A DNA stretch of 64,000 nucleotides from an uncultured Sulfitobacter sp. (GCA_937138475.1 CAKZPD010000033.1:173437-237436), one strand, 5' to 3'. Shown: positions 9,362-18,664, counted from the stretch's first letter. Translations and numbers: made by a program. The notes: generated from the sequence alone by a model not told the origin.

Positions 9362-9847
9362 ATGAATGATCTTGACCCCGATGAAATCCTTGCAACTGTT
9401 TCTGCCTCTTATGGGCGGCGTGTTTTGGGCATTGCCTGTCTGGTATTGCTGGGGGGGCTGGTTCTGTATCTGGCGGTGACAACCACACCGGCGCTGATAT
9501 GGCGGTTGTTCTTGTTGGGGCTTGGCGCCGGCTTTTTGGGCATCGCCGACATGATGCGGCGCAGCACCGCGCTGGTGCTTGAACTGACTGAAACGCAGTT
9601 GCGCGAACGCGGTGGCCAGGTTTTGGCCCGGATCGAAGATATCCAAAGCATTGACCGCGGCTTTTTCGCGTTCAAACCGTCGAACGGGTTCTTGCTGCGT
9701 CTGGCATATACAGCCCCGCGCCAGTGGCGTCCGGGGTTGTGGTGGCGGATGGGGCGGCGCATCGGCGTTGGTGGCATGACACCGGCCAGCGCCACCAAAA
9801 ATATGTCCGAGATGATCGCGATCCTGATCGCCAAACGCGCGGGTTAA
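9362..9847 (+). CDS. Small two-helix membrane protein, function unknown
   Basis: The protein is 161 residues starting MNDLDPDEILATVSASYGRR. Two hydrophobic helices (about residues 20-39 and 43-62) are followed by a soluble beta-rich tail (LVLELTETQLRERGG, ARIEDIQSIDRGFFAFK) that resembles a small PH-like fold. That resemblance is inference only. In-frame ATG 9326 would add 12 residues, but the acidic MNDLDPDE start is more natural. It follows the DUF2235 gene by about 50 bp on the same strand. Its stop overlaps the stop of the convergent pilus gene (shared TTAA at 9844-9847). I do not recognise the family. Confidence 0.7.
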   Translation: MNDLDPDEILATVSASYGRRVLGIACLVLLGGLVLYLAVTTTPALIWRLFLLGLGAGFLGIADMMRRSTALVLELTETQLRERGGQVLARIEDIQSIDRGFFAFKPSNGFLLRLAYTAPRQWRPGLWWRMGRRIGVGGMTPASATKNMSEMIAILIAKRAG

Positions 9848-10398
9848 CTGCCCGAGGGCACGTCCTCCCACAGCACGCGCGGCGCATATCTGGGGCGGGT
9901 AAAAACAAAGTTGTGGATTTGCGACAGGGTCAGCCCGGTGTTGAACGGCGGGTCATAGTCGCTCCAGGTTTCGACGACCATCACCCGTTCATTGTCGGGC
10001 ATCACCGGCAGTTGATCGGCCCACTCTTGCACCATTGGGTCTTCGGCGGCGGTGGCGGCGCCAAGGGCCTGCGACCAATCCTGGGCATAGCTGTCGGTTT
10101 CTGCGTCATACCGCACCGAGGTCACGCGCATTGACGACACGGTTTGGCCCCGCGTCAGCGTATCGAAAAGGTCGCGCGTCCCGGATAAGAACGCGGCATC
10201 CAGGGGGGTGGTCTGACGCGAAATCAGATCGCCAATGGTGAAGGCCGCCTTTTGGTTGATGGCATATTGCCGATAGGCATCAAAGATGGCGAACATCGAC
10301 AGATAGGCCCAGAACAAGATCGGCAGGACGATCACCGCCTCGATGGCGATATTGCCGGCCTCGTCCCGGAAAAACTGACGCAGCGGATGACGGATCAT
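9844..10398 (-). CDS. TadE/TadG-like pseudopilin (third gene of operon)
   Basis: The protein is 184 residues from ATG 10398. The N-terminus has a basic stretch, then EAGNIAIEAVIVLPILFW, the E-A-[VL]-[VI]-LP hydrophobic segment of TadE-like proteins of Flp/Tad pilus systems. The start overlaps the stop of the upstream gene (ATGA), so a longer in-frame reading back to 10596 is rejected. The remainder is a periplasmic domain without motifs I recognise. It probably assists assembly or anchoring of a type IVc pilus, but the tad ATPase, secretin and prepilin peptidase genes are not in this window. Confidence 0.8.
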   Translation of the reverse strand: MIRHPLRQFFRDEAGNIAIEAVIVLPILFWAYLSMFAIFDAYRQYAINQKAAFTIGDLISRQTTPLDAAFLSGTRDLFDTLTRGQTVSSMRVTSVRYDAETDSYAQDWSQALGAATAAEDPMVQEWADQLPVMPDNERVMVVETWSDYDPPFNTGLTLSQIHNFVFTRPRYAPRVLWEDVPSGS

Positions 10399-10928
10399 GT
10401 CGACGGCTCCTGTACGAATGCGGCCATCGACACCATGCGGGCCTTGCCGGCGCCATCTTTGCTGAAGGCAAAGCCAAGACCGGTGGTGGGAAAGACCGGA
10501 TCGAATTTCACGCAGGCGCGCAGGATCATCAGCTGGTGATCGTCGCCCGGCACAAAGCTGCGCAATGGGGCCACCGGTTCCGAGACATCGACGCAATCTG
10601 CCCCCTCGGGAAGGCCGGCAAACCCACGCGGATCAACCGGCTGCATCTCAAGGCGCAGGGTGTTTTCGCAATCTGCCAGAAATCCGGCGTTGTCACAAAT
10701 CATGGTCTTCAGCGCGGCATGTTGGGGCATATCGCCGGTGGTCAGGCGAATGGTGCGCACCGTCATATCCAGTCCGCGATCCAGAAACATCTGGCGCATC
10801 GAATAAACGCCCATCTCGACCGAGGTCAGGAACACCGTAAAGATCAGCGGTACCAGCAGGGCGAATTCGACCATCATCTGGCCATCATCGGCCTTGGCAA
10901 ATCGGGAAAGAAGACGCGATCGGGTCAT
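10395..10928 (-). CDS. TadE-like pseudopilin (second gene of operon)
   Basis: The protein is 177 residues. After a short basic start comes DDGQMMVEFALLVPLIFTVF, a canonical TadE N-terminal segment with a conserved Glu followed by a hydrophobic helix. The extracytoplasmic part contains four cysteines that could form disulfides. The ATGA overlaps with both neighbours show that the three pilus-type genes are translated as one unit. Family knowledge: TadE and TadF are minor pseudopilins processed by TadV. The assignment as TadE rather than TadF is not certain. Confidence 0.8.
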   Translation of the reverse strand: MTRSRLLSRFAKADDGQMMVEFALLVPLIFTVFLTSVEMGVYSMRQMFLDRGLDMTVRTIRLTTGDMPQHAALKTMICDNAGFLADCENTLRLEMQPVDPRGFAGLPEGADCVDVSEPVAPLRSFVPGDDHQLMILRACVKFDPVFPTTGLGFAFSKDGAGKARMVSMAAFVQEPST

Positions 10929-12340
10929 TGGGTCAGCCTCAGTTGGTTGATCTGCCGGGCGATGGCCTGAAACGCCTCGGACAGTTCAATCCCTTCGACC
11001 CGGAAAAAGTGGCTGGGCGAGGATGCACAGTTCTGCATCGTGTCTGCCCCGTGGTCGGTTGTTTCAAAACCGATGGCCCAGATTACGATGCCCTGTGCCT
11101 TGGCGGCGTCGCAGATGTCGTCCAAAAGGCCATCGCCGTGTGATGCGGTGTATTTCTGCCAATAGTAGTAGGGCCGGTTATAATAAGAGACGTAATTATA
11201 AAGATACCATTGGAAGTTATAGTTGTTCCAATGCACATATTCGCTGCTTGAATTATAAGCCCAGCTTGAAATCCGGCTTGAGTTGCTGTTCTGCCCGTCG
11301 GTCATCAAAATCACGGTTTTCAGGGTTTCACTGTCGTCATAGGCGACCGGGCGATCGGCGAATGTGGCATCGACCACCGCGCCCGAGACCAAGGCATTGG
11401 TGATGGTGTTGAACGCCGGATCCAGCATCGCCACGGCCCATTTCATCCCCAAAAAGATCGAGGTTCCGGCCCGTGGGCGCAATTGGTCGATCTGGTCTTT
11501 CAGGGCCTGGGCGTCCTGGCTGATGGGGGTGATCCGCTCAAAGCTTTCGCGCGGGCAAACGGTGTCATAGCGGGTGTTTTGCTGCGATCCGGACTGAATC
11601 GAATAGGTGTTCCACTGAAAATGCTGCATCTGGCTATAGGTCGCCGACAGATCAAGCGCGCTGGCGCCAAAGTGGCTGTCGGGAAATTCCACGCAATGCG
11701 AATAGTTGTGATAATGGTTTGTGTTCAGTTGGTTATAGATGTTCGGCCCGGCATTTACATGTTCCGAATATGGCACAAGGCTAAGCGAGACAAGGTCCTG
11801 GGTCTCGGGGCGGATGACCGTATCGACAAAGGTGTTCGCCGCATCGCGCAGATTGGCCATCTTGTCGCCATATTTCATTGAGCCGGAAATATCCAAAACC
11901 ACCGAAATCTCGACCTTGGAAACGCGCTCTTCGGCGCTGCCTTGGGCGGGAACGGGCAGGGAATTCACGCCGACCATGCTCATGAATTGTGTGGGGCTTT
12001 GGCTGTTGGCATCGGCGACGACAGTGCGGAAATTCAACCCTTCGGTCACGGTGACGCCGCTTAGATAGCTGGCCAGCCCGACCTTGTTAAAGTAATCGGC
12101 GACAACGGCGGCCGGGTCCAGGGTTTGATCCAGATCGGCGGCCGCCAGCACGGCACGGTCCAGGGTGTTTTGCAGCCGGGTGCGTTCCATTTCATTGCGC
12201 ATCAGGTCAACGCCGATACCGCTGACCATCAACATCATCAGCAACATCATGATGGCAAAGATGGTGATCACACCGCCTTCGTCCCGGTGAAAGATGCGGA
12301 TTTTGCCAAGGAAACGGACATGAAGTCTTGGATTGGCCAT
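10925..12340 (-). CDS. TadG-like protein with von Willebrand factor A domain
   Basis: The protein is 471 residues from ATG 12340, which has AAAGGGGG nine bases upstream; ATG 12367 in frame lacks such a site. The N-terminus carries the TadE/TadG helix (GGVITIFAIMMLLMMLMVSG). A vWA domain begins near residue 144, with the MIDAS motif DISGS at 150-154 and the distal MTDGQ motif near residue 350. Directly after MTDGQNSNSS comes a striking Tyr/Asn/Trp-rich stretch (DNA 11150-11262). TadG proteins help anchor or assemble Flp pili. It is the first gene of the three-gene minus-strand operon and its promoter would lie in 12341-12570. Confidence 0.85.
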   Translation of the reverse strand: MANPRLHVRFLGKIRIFHRDEGGVITIFAIMMLLMMLMVSGIGVDLMRNEMERTRLQNTLDRAVLAAADLDQTLDPAAVVADYFNKVGLASYLSGVTVTEGLNFRTVVADANSQSPTQFMSMVGVNSLPVPAQGSAEERVSKVEISVVLDISGSMKYGDKMANLRDAANTFVDTVIRPETQDLVSLSLVPYSEHVNAGPNIYNQLNTNHYHNYSHCVEFPDSHFGASALDLSATYSQMQHFQWNTYSIQSGSQQNTRYDTVCPRESFERITPISQDAQALKDQIDQLRPRAGTSIFLGMKWAVAMLDPAFNTITNALVSGAVVDATFADRPVAYDDSETLKTVILMTDGQNSNSSRISSWAYNSSSEYVHWNNYNFQWYLYNYVSYYNRPYYYWQKYTASHGDGLLDDICDAAKAQGIVIWAIGFETTDHGADTMQNCASSPSHFFRVEGIELSEAFQAIARQINQLRLTQ

Positions 12341-12570
12341 CAGCGCTGCCCCCTTTGAATGCAGCACCGGTGGTGATGGCTGGGAAATATGTTCTAAATC
12401 TGGCGCAATCTGGACGGGGGTCGGGGAAAACCTGTCAAATTTACGATCAAACTGTCCTTGATCCTCATGATTACCTGTGTCAGCTTGTCGCAGTATATTG
12501 TAATAACTGCCTAATATTCATGACCCCAGGCAGCGCGCCAGCGGCACATTCCAACCAGGAGAAAACCCCC

Positions 12571-14004
12571 GTGAACCAGCCGATAAAAGAGCCAAGCTTT
12601 CGCGAAAGCGTTGATCAGATGTTCAACCGGGCCGTCAGCCTGATGGATTTGTCGCCAGGTCTTGAGGAAAAGATACGCGTGTGCAACGCCACCTATACCG
12701 TGCGCTTTGGGGTGCGTTTGCGGGGCAAGATCCACACCTTTACCGGATATCGTTCGGTGCATTCCGAACATATGGAACCGGTCAAGGGCGGCATTCGGTA
12801 TTCCATGGGGGTCAACCAGGACGAGGTCGAGGCGCTTGCCGCGCTGATGACCTATAAATGTGCCCTGGTTGAGGCCCCCTTCGGGGGATCCAAGGGCGGT
12901 TTGTGCATAGATCCGCGTGAATATGATGAACACGAGCTGGAGCAGATCACCCGCCGCTTTGCGTATGAGCTGATCAAGCGCGATTTGATCAACCCGTCGC
13001 AGAACGTGCCGGCCCCCGATATGGGCACCGGCGAACGCGAGATGGCGTGGATCGCCGATCAATATAAACGCATCCACACCACCGACATCAACGGCAATGC
13101 CTGTGTCACGGGCAAGCCGCTGAATGCCGGGGGTATCTCGGGCCGGGTCGAGGCGACGGGCCGCGGCGTGCAATTTGCGCTCCGGGCGTTTTTCCGCGAC
13201 AGCGAAGGCGTTAAAAAGGCCGGGTTGACCGGCGATCTGGATGGCAAACGCGTAATCGTTCAGGGGCTTGGCAATGTGGGGTATCATGCGGCCAAGTTCT
13301 TGTCAGAGGAAGACGGCTGCAAGGTCATTGGTATCATCGAACATGACGGCGCGCTTTATAATCCTGCCGGATTGGAAGTCGAAAAAATTCGCGCCTGGAT
13401 CGGCAAGCATGGCGGGATTTCTGGCTATTCCGATTCCCATCACGTCGACAAGGGCGCCAGTGTTCTGGAAGAGCCATGCGATATCTTGATCCCCGCCGCG
13501 ATGGAGGGGGTGATCAACCTGAACAACGCCGATCGTATCAAGGCAAATCTGATCATCGAGGCGGCGAACGGGCCGGTGACGGCCGGGGCCGATCAGGTGC
13601 TGCGCGAAAAGGGCGTGGTGATTATTCCCGATATGTATGCCAATGCCGGCGGCGTGACCGTCAGCTATTTTGAGTGGGTCAAGAACCTGAGCCATATCCG
13701 CTTTGGCCGGATGCAACGCCGCCAGGAAGAATCGCGCCATCAGCTGTTGATCAACGAGCTGGAGCGCCTGTCCAAGGACAAGGAGCTGGGCTGGACCCTA
13801 AGCCCCGGTTTCAAGGATAAATATCTGCGCGGCGCGGACGAGCTTGAGCTGGTGCGTTCAGGCTTGGATGACACGATGCGCATCGCCTATCAGTCGATGG
13901 CCGATGTCTGGCACGGGCGCGATGATGTGGATGATCTGCGCACGGCGGCCTATCTGGTGGCAATCGGCAAAGTGGCCGCCAGCTATCGCGCCAAGGGGCT
14001 TTAG
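12571..14004 (+). CDS. gdhA: Glu/Leu/Phe/Val dehydrogenase family, probable glutamate dehydrogenase
   Basis: The protein is 477 residues from GTG 12571, which has CAGGAG nine bases upstream. A longer ATG reading from 12328 would begin inside the divergent pilus gene and is rejected. It catalyses NAD(P)-dependent oxidative deamination of glutamate to 2-oxoglutarate or the reverse. Visible motifs are KGGIRYSMGVNQDEVEALA, the PFGGSKGG glycine-rich substrate/catalytic segment, NVPAPDMGTG, and the Rossmann motif VQGLGNVGYHAA. The size fits the ~50-kDa class common in Alphaproteobacteria. It is divergent from the pilus operon and lies upstream of the sox genes with a 138-bp gap. Leucine or phenylalanine specificity cannot be excluded. 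Confidence 0.88.
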   Translation: MNQPIKEPSFRESVDQMFNRAVSLMDLSPGLEEKIRVCNATYTVRFGVRLRGKIHTFTGYRSVHSEHMEPVKGGIRYSMGVNQDEVEALAALMTYKCALVEAPFGGSKGGLCIDPREYDEHELEQITRRFAYELIKRDLINPSQNVPAPDMGTGEREMAWIADQYKRIHTTDINGNACVTGKPLNAGGISGRVEATGRGVQFALRAFFRDSEGVKKAGLTGDLDGKRVIVQGLGNVGYHAAKFLSEEDGCKVIGIIEHDGALYNPAGLEVEKIRAWIGKHGGISGYSDSHHVDKGASVLEEPCDILIPAAMEGVINLNNADRIKANLIIEAANGPVTAGADQVLREKGVVIIPDMYANAGGVTVSYFEWVKNLSHIRFGRMQRRQEESRHQLLINELERLSKDKELGWTLSPGFKDKYLRGADELELVRSGLDDTMRIAYQSMADVWHGRDDVDDLRTAAYLVAIGKVAASYRAKGL

Positions 14005-14142
14005 GGCCGGGCCCCGCCACAGAGGGCAAGAAAATCTGAAAACGACGCCACCATGTCGAATTCGGCGTTTGCATGGGCCGGCCGGGTTGATACCAGTGGC
14101 AGGGCAGGGCCGCCGCGCCCTGTCATCTGTCAAGGAGAGATC

Positions 14143-15396
14143 ATGCGGTTTTCAGGGCTGCGCGTGTTGCGCGAGGGATTGACCGGAAACAAGGGCTGGC
14201 GGCCCCATTGGCGCGATCCGGCGCCAAAGGCCGAATATGATGCGCTGATCATTGGTGGCGGCGGGCACGGGCTTGCCACCGCCTATTACCTGGCCAAGCG
14301 ATATGGGATGACCAACATCGCGGTTCTGGAAAAGGGTTATATCGGCGGCGGCAATGTGGGGCGCAACACCACGATCGTGCGGGCCAACTATTTCTTGCAG
14401 GGCAATTCCGAATTTTACAGCCACTCTCTGAAGCTGTGGGAAGGGCTTGAGCAGGATCTGAATTACAACGTCATGCATTCCCAGCGCGGTCTGATCAACC
14501 TGTTCCATTCCGATGGGCAGCGCGATGCCTTTGTGCGGCGCGGCAATGCGATGATCAATCAGGGCGATGATGCGATCTTGCTGGATCGCGAGGGCGTGCG
14601 GGCGCATTTGCCCTATCTTGATTTCGAAAACACGCGGTTTCCGATTTATGGTGGGCTTTTGCATCCGCGCGGCGGCACGGCGCGCCACGATGCGGTGGCC
14701 TGGGGGTTTGCACGGGGCGCGGATCTGCGCGGCGTGGATATTATTCAGAACTGCGAAGTTACGGGCATTGATATCGAAAATGGCGCAGTCATCGGGGTGC
14801 AAACCACGCGCGGCGCCATTCGGGCAAAAAAGGTCGGGATCGCCGCCGCCGGACGGTCCGGGCAGGTCGCGGCGATGGCCGGGATGCGCCTGCCGATCGA
14901 AAGCCATGTGCTTCAGGCCTTTGTGACCGAGGGACTTAAACCCTGTATCGACCATGTGGTCAGCTTTGGCATGGGGCATTTTTATATCAGCCAGTCGGAC
15001 AAGGGCGGGCTGGTGTTTGGCGGTGATCTGGATTTCTATGCGTCTTATGCCAGCCGGGGAAATCTGCCGATGGTGGAGCACGTTATGGAAGCGGGCATGA
15101 CCTTGATGCCGATGATTGGCAAGGCCAAGGTATTGCGCAGCTGGGGGGGCATCATGGATATGACCCCGGATGGATCGCCGATCATTGACCGCACTGGTGT
15201 TGACGGTTTGTTCATCGACTGCGGCTGGTGCTATGGCGGCTTTAAGGCGGTGCCGGCGTCCGGGGATTGTTTTGCCCATTTGATCGCGACGGATCAGCCC
15301 CATGTTGCGGCGGAAAAGTTCCGTCTGGACCGGTTCCGCACCGGGGTTGGGATTATGGATGAAGAGGGCACCGGCTCTCAGCACAACCTGCATTAG
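14143..15396 (+). CDS. soxB: Sarcosine oxidase beta subunit
   Basis: This is the FAD/FMN-binding subunit of heterotetrameric sarcosine oxidase, which oxidises N-methylglycine to glycine and passes the C1 unit to tetrahydrofolate. The protein is 417 residues from ATG 14143 (AAGGAGAGATC upstream), the usual SoxB length. The dinucleotide-binding motif is ALIIGGGGHGLATAYYLAKR (residues 34-53). LLHPRGGTARHDAVAW (172-187) contains His174, close to the position of the covalent FMN histidine (His173) in the Corynebacterium enzyme; this match is by position only. It begins a soxB-D-A-G operon. An 80-bp gap to soxD carries a copy of a dispersed 32-bp repeat. Confidence 0.95.
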   Translation: MRFSGLRVLREGLTGNKGWRPHWRDPAPKAEYDALIIGGGGHGLATAYYLAKRYGMTNIAVLEKGYIGGGNVGRNTTIVRANYFLQGNSEFYSHSLKLWEGLEQDLNYNVMHSQRGLINLFHSDGQRDAFVRRGNAMINQGDDAILLDREGVRAHLPYLDFENTRFPIYGGLLHPRGGTARHDAVAWGFARGADLRGVDIIQNCEVTGIDIENGAVIGVQTTRGAIRAKKVGIAAAGRSGQVAAMAGMRLPIESHVLQAFVTEGLKPCIDHVVSFGMGHFYISQSDKGGLVFGGDLDFYASYASRGNLPMVEHVMEAGMTLMPMIGKAKVLRSWGGIMDMTPDGSPIIDRTGVDGLFIDCGWCYGGFKAVPASGDCFAHLIATDQPHVAAEKFRLDRFRTGVGIMDEEGTGSQHNLH

Positions 15397-15411
15397 AGGC
15401 GCGCGATGGGT

Positions 15412-15443
15412 GCCTCCGGCGGGGATATTTTTGAACAAAAGAA
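15412..15443 (+). repeat. Copy 1 of dispersed 32-bp repeat
   Basis: The 32-bp element begins GCCTCCGGCGGGGATATTTT and ends GAACAAAAGAA. It recurs in inverse orientation at 29232-29263 with one mismatch (31 of 32 identical). This copy is intra-operonic, between soxB and soxD. Neither copy is in coding sequence. Confidence 0.85.
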
Positions 15444-15476
15444 CGATGGGGCGCGCGGCGCCTTGAGGGGGAAGCG

Positions 15477-15749
15477 ATGAGATTGGCCTGTCCGATTTGC
15501 GGAACGCGCGACCGGCGCGAGTTTTATTACAAAGGCGATGCGGTGGCCTTGGCGCGGCCGGATCCAGATGCCGGGGCGGCGGCCTGGGATAGCTATGTGC
15601 ATCTGCGTGATAACCCGGCGGGACAGGTGCGGGATTTGTGGCATCACGAGGCCGGTTGCGGGGCCTGGGTGGTGGTGACACGCGATACGGTGAGCCATGC
15701 GGTGTTGGATGTTGCTTTGGCGCGGCCAGAGGCGGGGGGCGTGCAATGA
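15477..15749 (+). CDS. soxD: Sarcosine oxidase delta subunit (zinc-binding)
   Basis: This small 90-residue subunit carries the structural zinc site of heterotetrameric sarcosine oxidase. The ligands are readable as Cys5 and Cys8 (CPIC) with His57 and Cys61 (HEAGC), the same 3- and 4-residue spacings as in the known enzyme. The ATG at 15477 follows GGGGGAAGCG. The last codons overlap the start of soxA through ATGA, so translation is coupled. The length and composition are typical. Confidence 0.95.
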   Translation: MRLACPICGTRDRREFYYKGDAVALARPDPDAGAAAWDSYVHLRDNPAGQVRDLWHHEAGCGAWVVVTRDTVSHAVLDVALARPEAGGVQ

Positions 15750-18664
15750 GGTTGCAAAACGGCGGTATGGTGGATCGCAGCAAGGTGATCCGGTTCAGTT
15801 TTGATGGGGTGCCGGTTGAAGGGTTTGCGGGGGATACTGTGGCCTCGGCCTTGTTGGGGCGTGGGCAGCGGTTGATCGGGCGGTCGTTCAAGTATCACCG
15901 TCCGCGCGGGGTGTTATCGGCCGGATCCGAAGAACCAAATGCCCTGGTGACGGTGGGGCGCGGCGCGGCGCAAGAGCCAAACGTGCGGGCCACTGTGCAG
16001 GAGATATCCGAAGGGCTGGAGGTGTTCAGCCAGAACGCCTGGCCATCGCTGAAGCGCGACGTTCTGAGCGTAAATGACCGGTTGTGGCCGTTTTTGGGGG
16101 CAGGGTTTTATTACAAGACTTTCATGTGGCCCCGTGCCTTTTGGGAGAAAATCTATGAGCCGGTGATCCGGCGGGCGGCGGGCCTTGGCGGGTTGAGCGG
16201 CGCGGCGCCCGATGAACGATACCAAAAAGCCTTTGCCTATTGTGATGTGTTGGTGATTGGCGCCGGGCCGTCTGGGTTGATGGCGGCCAAATTGGCAGCC
16301 CTGGCCGGGGCTGATGTGATTTTGGCAGATGAGGACAGCCAGCCCGGTGGCCGGTTGAACGCGGAGCGCCTTGAGATCGGCGGCCAGACCGGGGCCGCTT
16401 GGGGGCAGGCTGTGTTGGCCGAGCTGCGCGCCATGCCAAATGTTCGGGTGATGACCCGCACCACGGTGACCGGCGCCTATGATCAGGGCACCTATGGCGC
16501 GCTTGAGCGCAAACCCGCGGGCAGCCCCGCGCAGGAGGTTTTCTGGCGCATTGTTGCCAAGCGGGCGATATTGGCGGCCGGCGCGATTGAGCGTTCGATC
16601 GCCTTTGCGGACAACGACCGGCCGGGTGTGATGACGGCGGGGGCCTTGCGCGCCTATGTCAACCGCTGGGCCGTCAGCCCGGCCCCGCGCGTGGCGATTT
16701 TTGGCAACAATGACGACGCCCATAAGACGGCGCAGGATCTGGTGGCCGCCGGGGTGCAGGTTGTGGCGGTGATCGACAGCCGCCCCGATGCCAAGGTGCC
16801 CGCCGGCCCCTATGAGGTATTGACCGGCGCGGTGGTTGAAGGATCGGCCGGGCGCCTGGGGCTGACATCCATCACCGTGCGCCATCAGGGGCGCGCGCGC
16901 AAGATCGCCGTGGGCTGTCTGGCGGTTTCAGGCGGCTGGAATCCCAGCGTGCATTTGACCTGTCACATGAATGGGCGACCCACCTGGCGCGCCGATATCG
17001 CCAGTTTCGTTCCAACGCCGGGGGCCATTCCGGGATTGACGGCGGTGGGGGCCTGTAACGGTGCCTTTTCCACAGCCGCCTGCCTGCGCGAGGCCGTGGC
17101 CGCAACGCGCGAGGCGCTGGCCAAGATCGGGCTTGAGGCGCCGCAGCTGGAAATACCCAGCGCCGAGGATGCGCCCTATCGGATTGATCCGCTTTGGGCG
17201 GTTCCGGGCAAGGGCCGTGCCTGGCTTGATTTTCAGAACGATGTGACGGTCAAGGATGTCAAACAGGCGGCGACCGAGAACTTTCGCTCGGTCGAGCATA
17301 TGAAGCGCTATACCACCCAAGGGATGGCGACTGATCAGGGGAAAAATTCGAACGTGGCGGCGCTGGCGGTCCTGGCCGATGCGACCGGGCGCGGCATTCC
17401 CGAAACCGGCACGACCACCTTTCGCCCACCCTATAGCCCGGTGTCGATTGCCGCCATGGGCGCCGGTGGGCAGGGCATGGGCTTTGCCCCGCAGCGGTTT
17501 ACCACATCCCATGCCGCCAGCCTGGCGGCAGGGGCGCCAATGATCGAAGCCGGCCTGTGGTATCGCCCCAGCTTTTTCCCCCGCGCGGGGGAAACAACCT
17601 GGCGACAGTCCTGCGACCGCGAGGTTGGCTTTGTGCGCAACACGGTGGGCATTTGCGACGTATCGACCTTGGGCAAGATTGATATTCAGGGGCCAGATGC
17701 AGGGGCGTTTCTGGATTTGGTCTATACCAATATGTTTTCCACGCTCAAGCAAGGCCGGGTGCGCTATGGGTTGATGCTGCGCGAAGATGGTTATGTCATG
17801 GATGATGGCACCACCGCGCGGCTTGGTCCGCAGCATTATGTGATGACCACAACCACCGCCGCCGCAGGCGAGGTGATGCGGCATCTGGACTTTGTCAGCC
17901 AATGTTTGCGGCCTGATCTGGATGTGCGTTACACATCGGTCACCGAACAATGGGCGCAATTTGCCGTGGCCGGTCCCAAATCGCGGGATTTGCTGAACCA
18001 ATTGTTAGAGACGCCGATCGACAATGAAACCTGGCCCTTTATGTCCTGCGGTGCCATCCGTATTGGCGGCGTCGAGGGGCGGTTGTTTCGGATCTCCTTC
18101 TCGGGCGAGCACGCCTATGAGGTCGCGGTGCCGGCGCGCTTTGGCGCCAGCCTGTTTTCGCATCTGGTCGAGATGGCCAAGCAACACGGTGGCGGCGCCT
18201 ATGGGATGGAGGCGCTGAATGTGCTGCGCATCGAAAAGGGCCATATCACCCATGCGGAAATCCATGGGCGCACCACAGCCTTTGATTGTGGCTTTGAAAA
18301 AATGGTCAGCGCCAAAAAGGATTGCATCGGCAAAACCATGTCGCAGCGACCAGGATTGCTTGATCCGATGCGCGAACGGTTCATTGGGCTGCGTCCGGTG
18401 GCAGCGACGGGCAAGATCACCGCAGGGGCGCATTTGTTCAACCCCGGCGATCCGGCCCAGCGTGCTTTTGATCAGGGCTATGTGACCTCGGTCGCGTTTT
18501 CGCCTGATCTGGGCCATGATATCGGTTTGGCGTTTGTAAAGAACGGCCCGGCACGGATCGGAGAGACACTGCGCCTAGTCGATCATTTGCGCGGCGTTGA
18601 GACCCAGGTGCAGATTTGCGATCCGGTATTTATTGACCCCGAAGGAGGACGCACCCGTGGTTGA
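15746..18664 (+). CDS. soxA: Sarcosine oxidase alpha subunit
   Basis: The protein is 972 residues from ATG 15746, which overlaps the soxD stop; the reading frame is open further upstream but the coupled start is preferred. The N-terminal ~100 residues form the 2Fe-2S-like domain without cluster cysteines, with the conserved SFKYHRPRGVLSAGSEEPNA segment. NAD-binding GAGPSG is at 172-177. The C-terminal ~400 residues are a GcvT-like folate-binding aminomethyltransferase domain that receives the methyl carbon. The enzyme yields glycine, H2O2 and 5,10-methylene-tetrahydrofolate. The genes gmaS/mgsABC that mark the homologous N-methylglutamate dehydrogenase are absent, favouring sarcosine as substrate. 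Confidence 0.95.
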   Translation: MRLQNGGMVDRSKVIRFSFDGVPVEGFAGDTVASALLGRGQRLIGRSFKYHRPRGVLSAGSEEPNALVTVGRGAAQEPNVRATVQEISEGLEVFSQNAWPSLKRDVLSVNDRLWPFLGAGFYYKTFMWPRAFWEKIYEPVIRRAAGLGGLSGAAPDERYQKAFAYCDVLVIGAGPSGLMAAKLAALAGADVILADEDSQPGGRLNAERLEIGGQTGAAWGQAVLAELRAMPNVRVMTRTTVTGAYDQGTYGALERKPAGSPAQEVFWRIVAKRAILAAGAIERSIAFADNDRPGVMTAGALRAYVNRWAVSPAPRVAIFGNNDDAHKTAQDLVAAGVQVVAVIDSRPDAKVPAGPYEVLTGAVVEGSAGRLGLTSITVRHQGRARKIAVGCLAVSGGWNPSVHLTCHMNGRPTWRADIASFVPTPGAIPGLTAVGACNGAFSTAACLREAVAATREALAKIGLEAPQLEIPSAEDAPYRIDPLWAVPGKGRAWLDFQNDVTVKDVKQAATENFRSVEHMKRYTTQGMATDQGKNSNVAALAVLADATGRGIPETGTTTFRPPYSPVSIAAMGAGGQGMGFAPQRFTTSHAASLAAGAPMIEAGLWYRPSFFPRAGETTWRQSCDREVGFVRNTVGICDVSTLGKIDIQGPDAGAFLDLVYTNMFSTLKQGRVRYGLMLREDGYVMDDGTTARLGPQHYVMTTTTAAAGEVMRHLDFVSQCLRPDLDVRYTSVTEQWAQFAVAGPKSRDLLNQLLETPIDNETWPFMSCGAIRIGGVEGRLFRISFSGEHAYEVAVPARFGASLFSHLVEMAKQHGGGAYGMEALNVLRIEKGHITHAEIHGRTTAFDCGFEKMVSAKKDCIGKTMSQRPGLLDPMRERFIGLRPVAATGKITAGAHLFNPGDPAQRAFDQGYVTSVAFSPDLGHDIGLAFVKNGPARIGETLRLVDHLRGVETQVQICDPVFIDPEGGRTRG

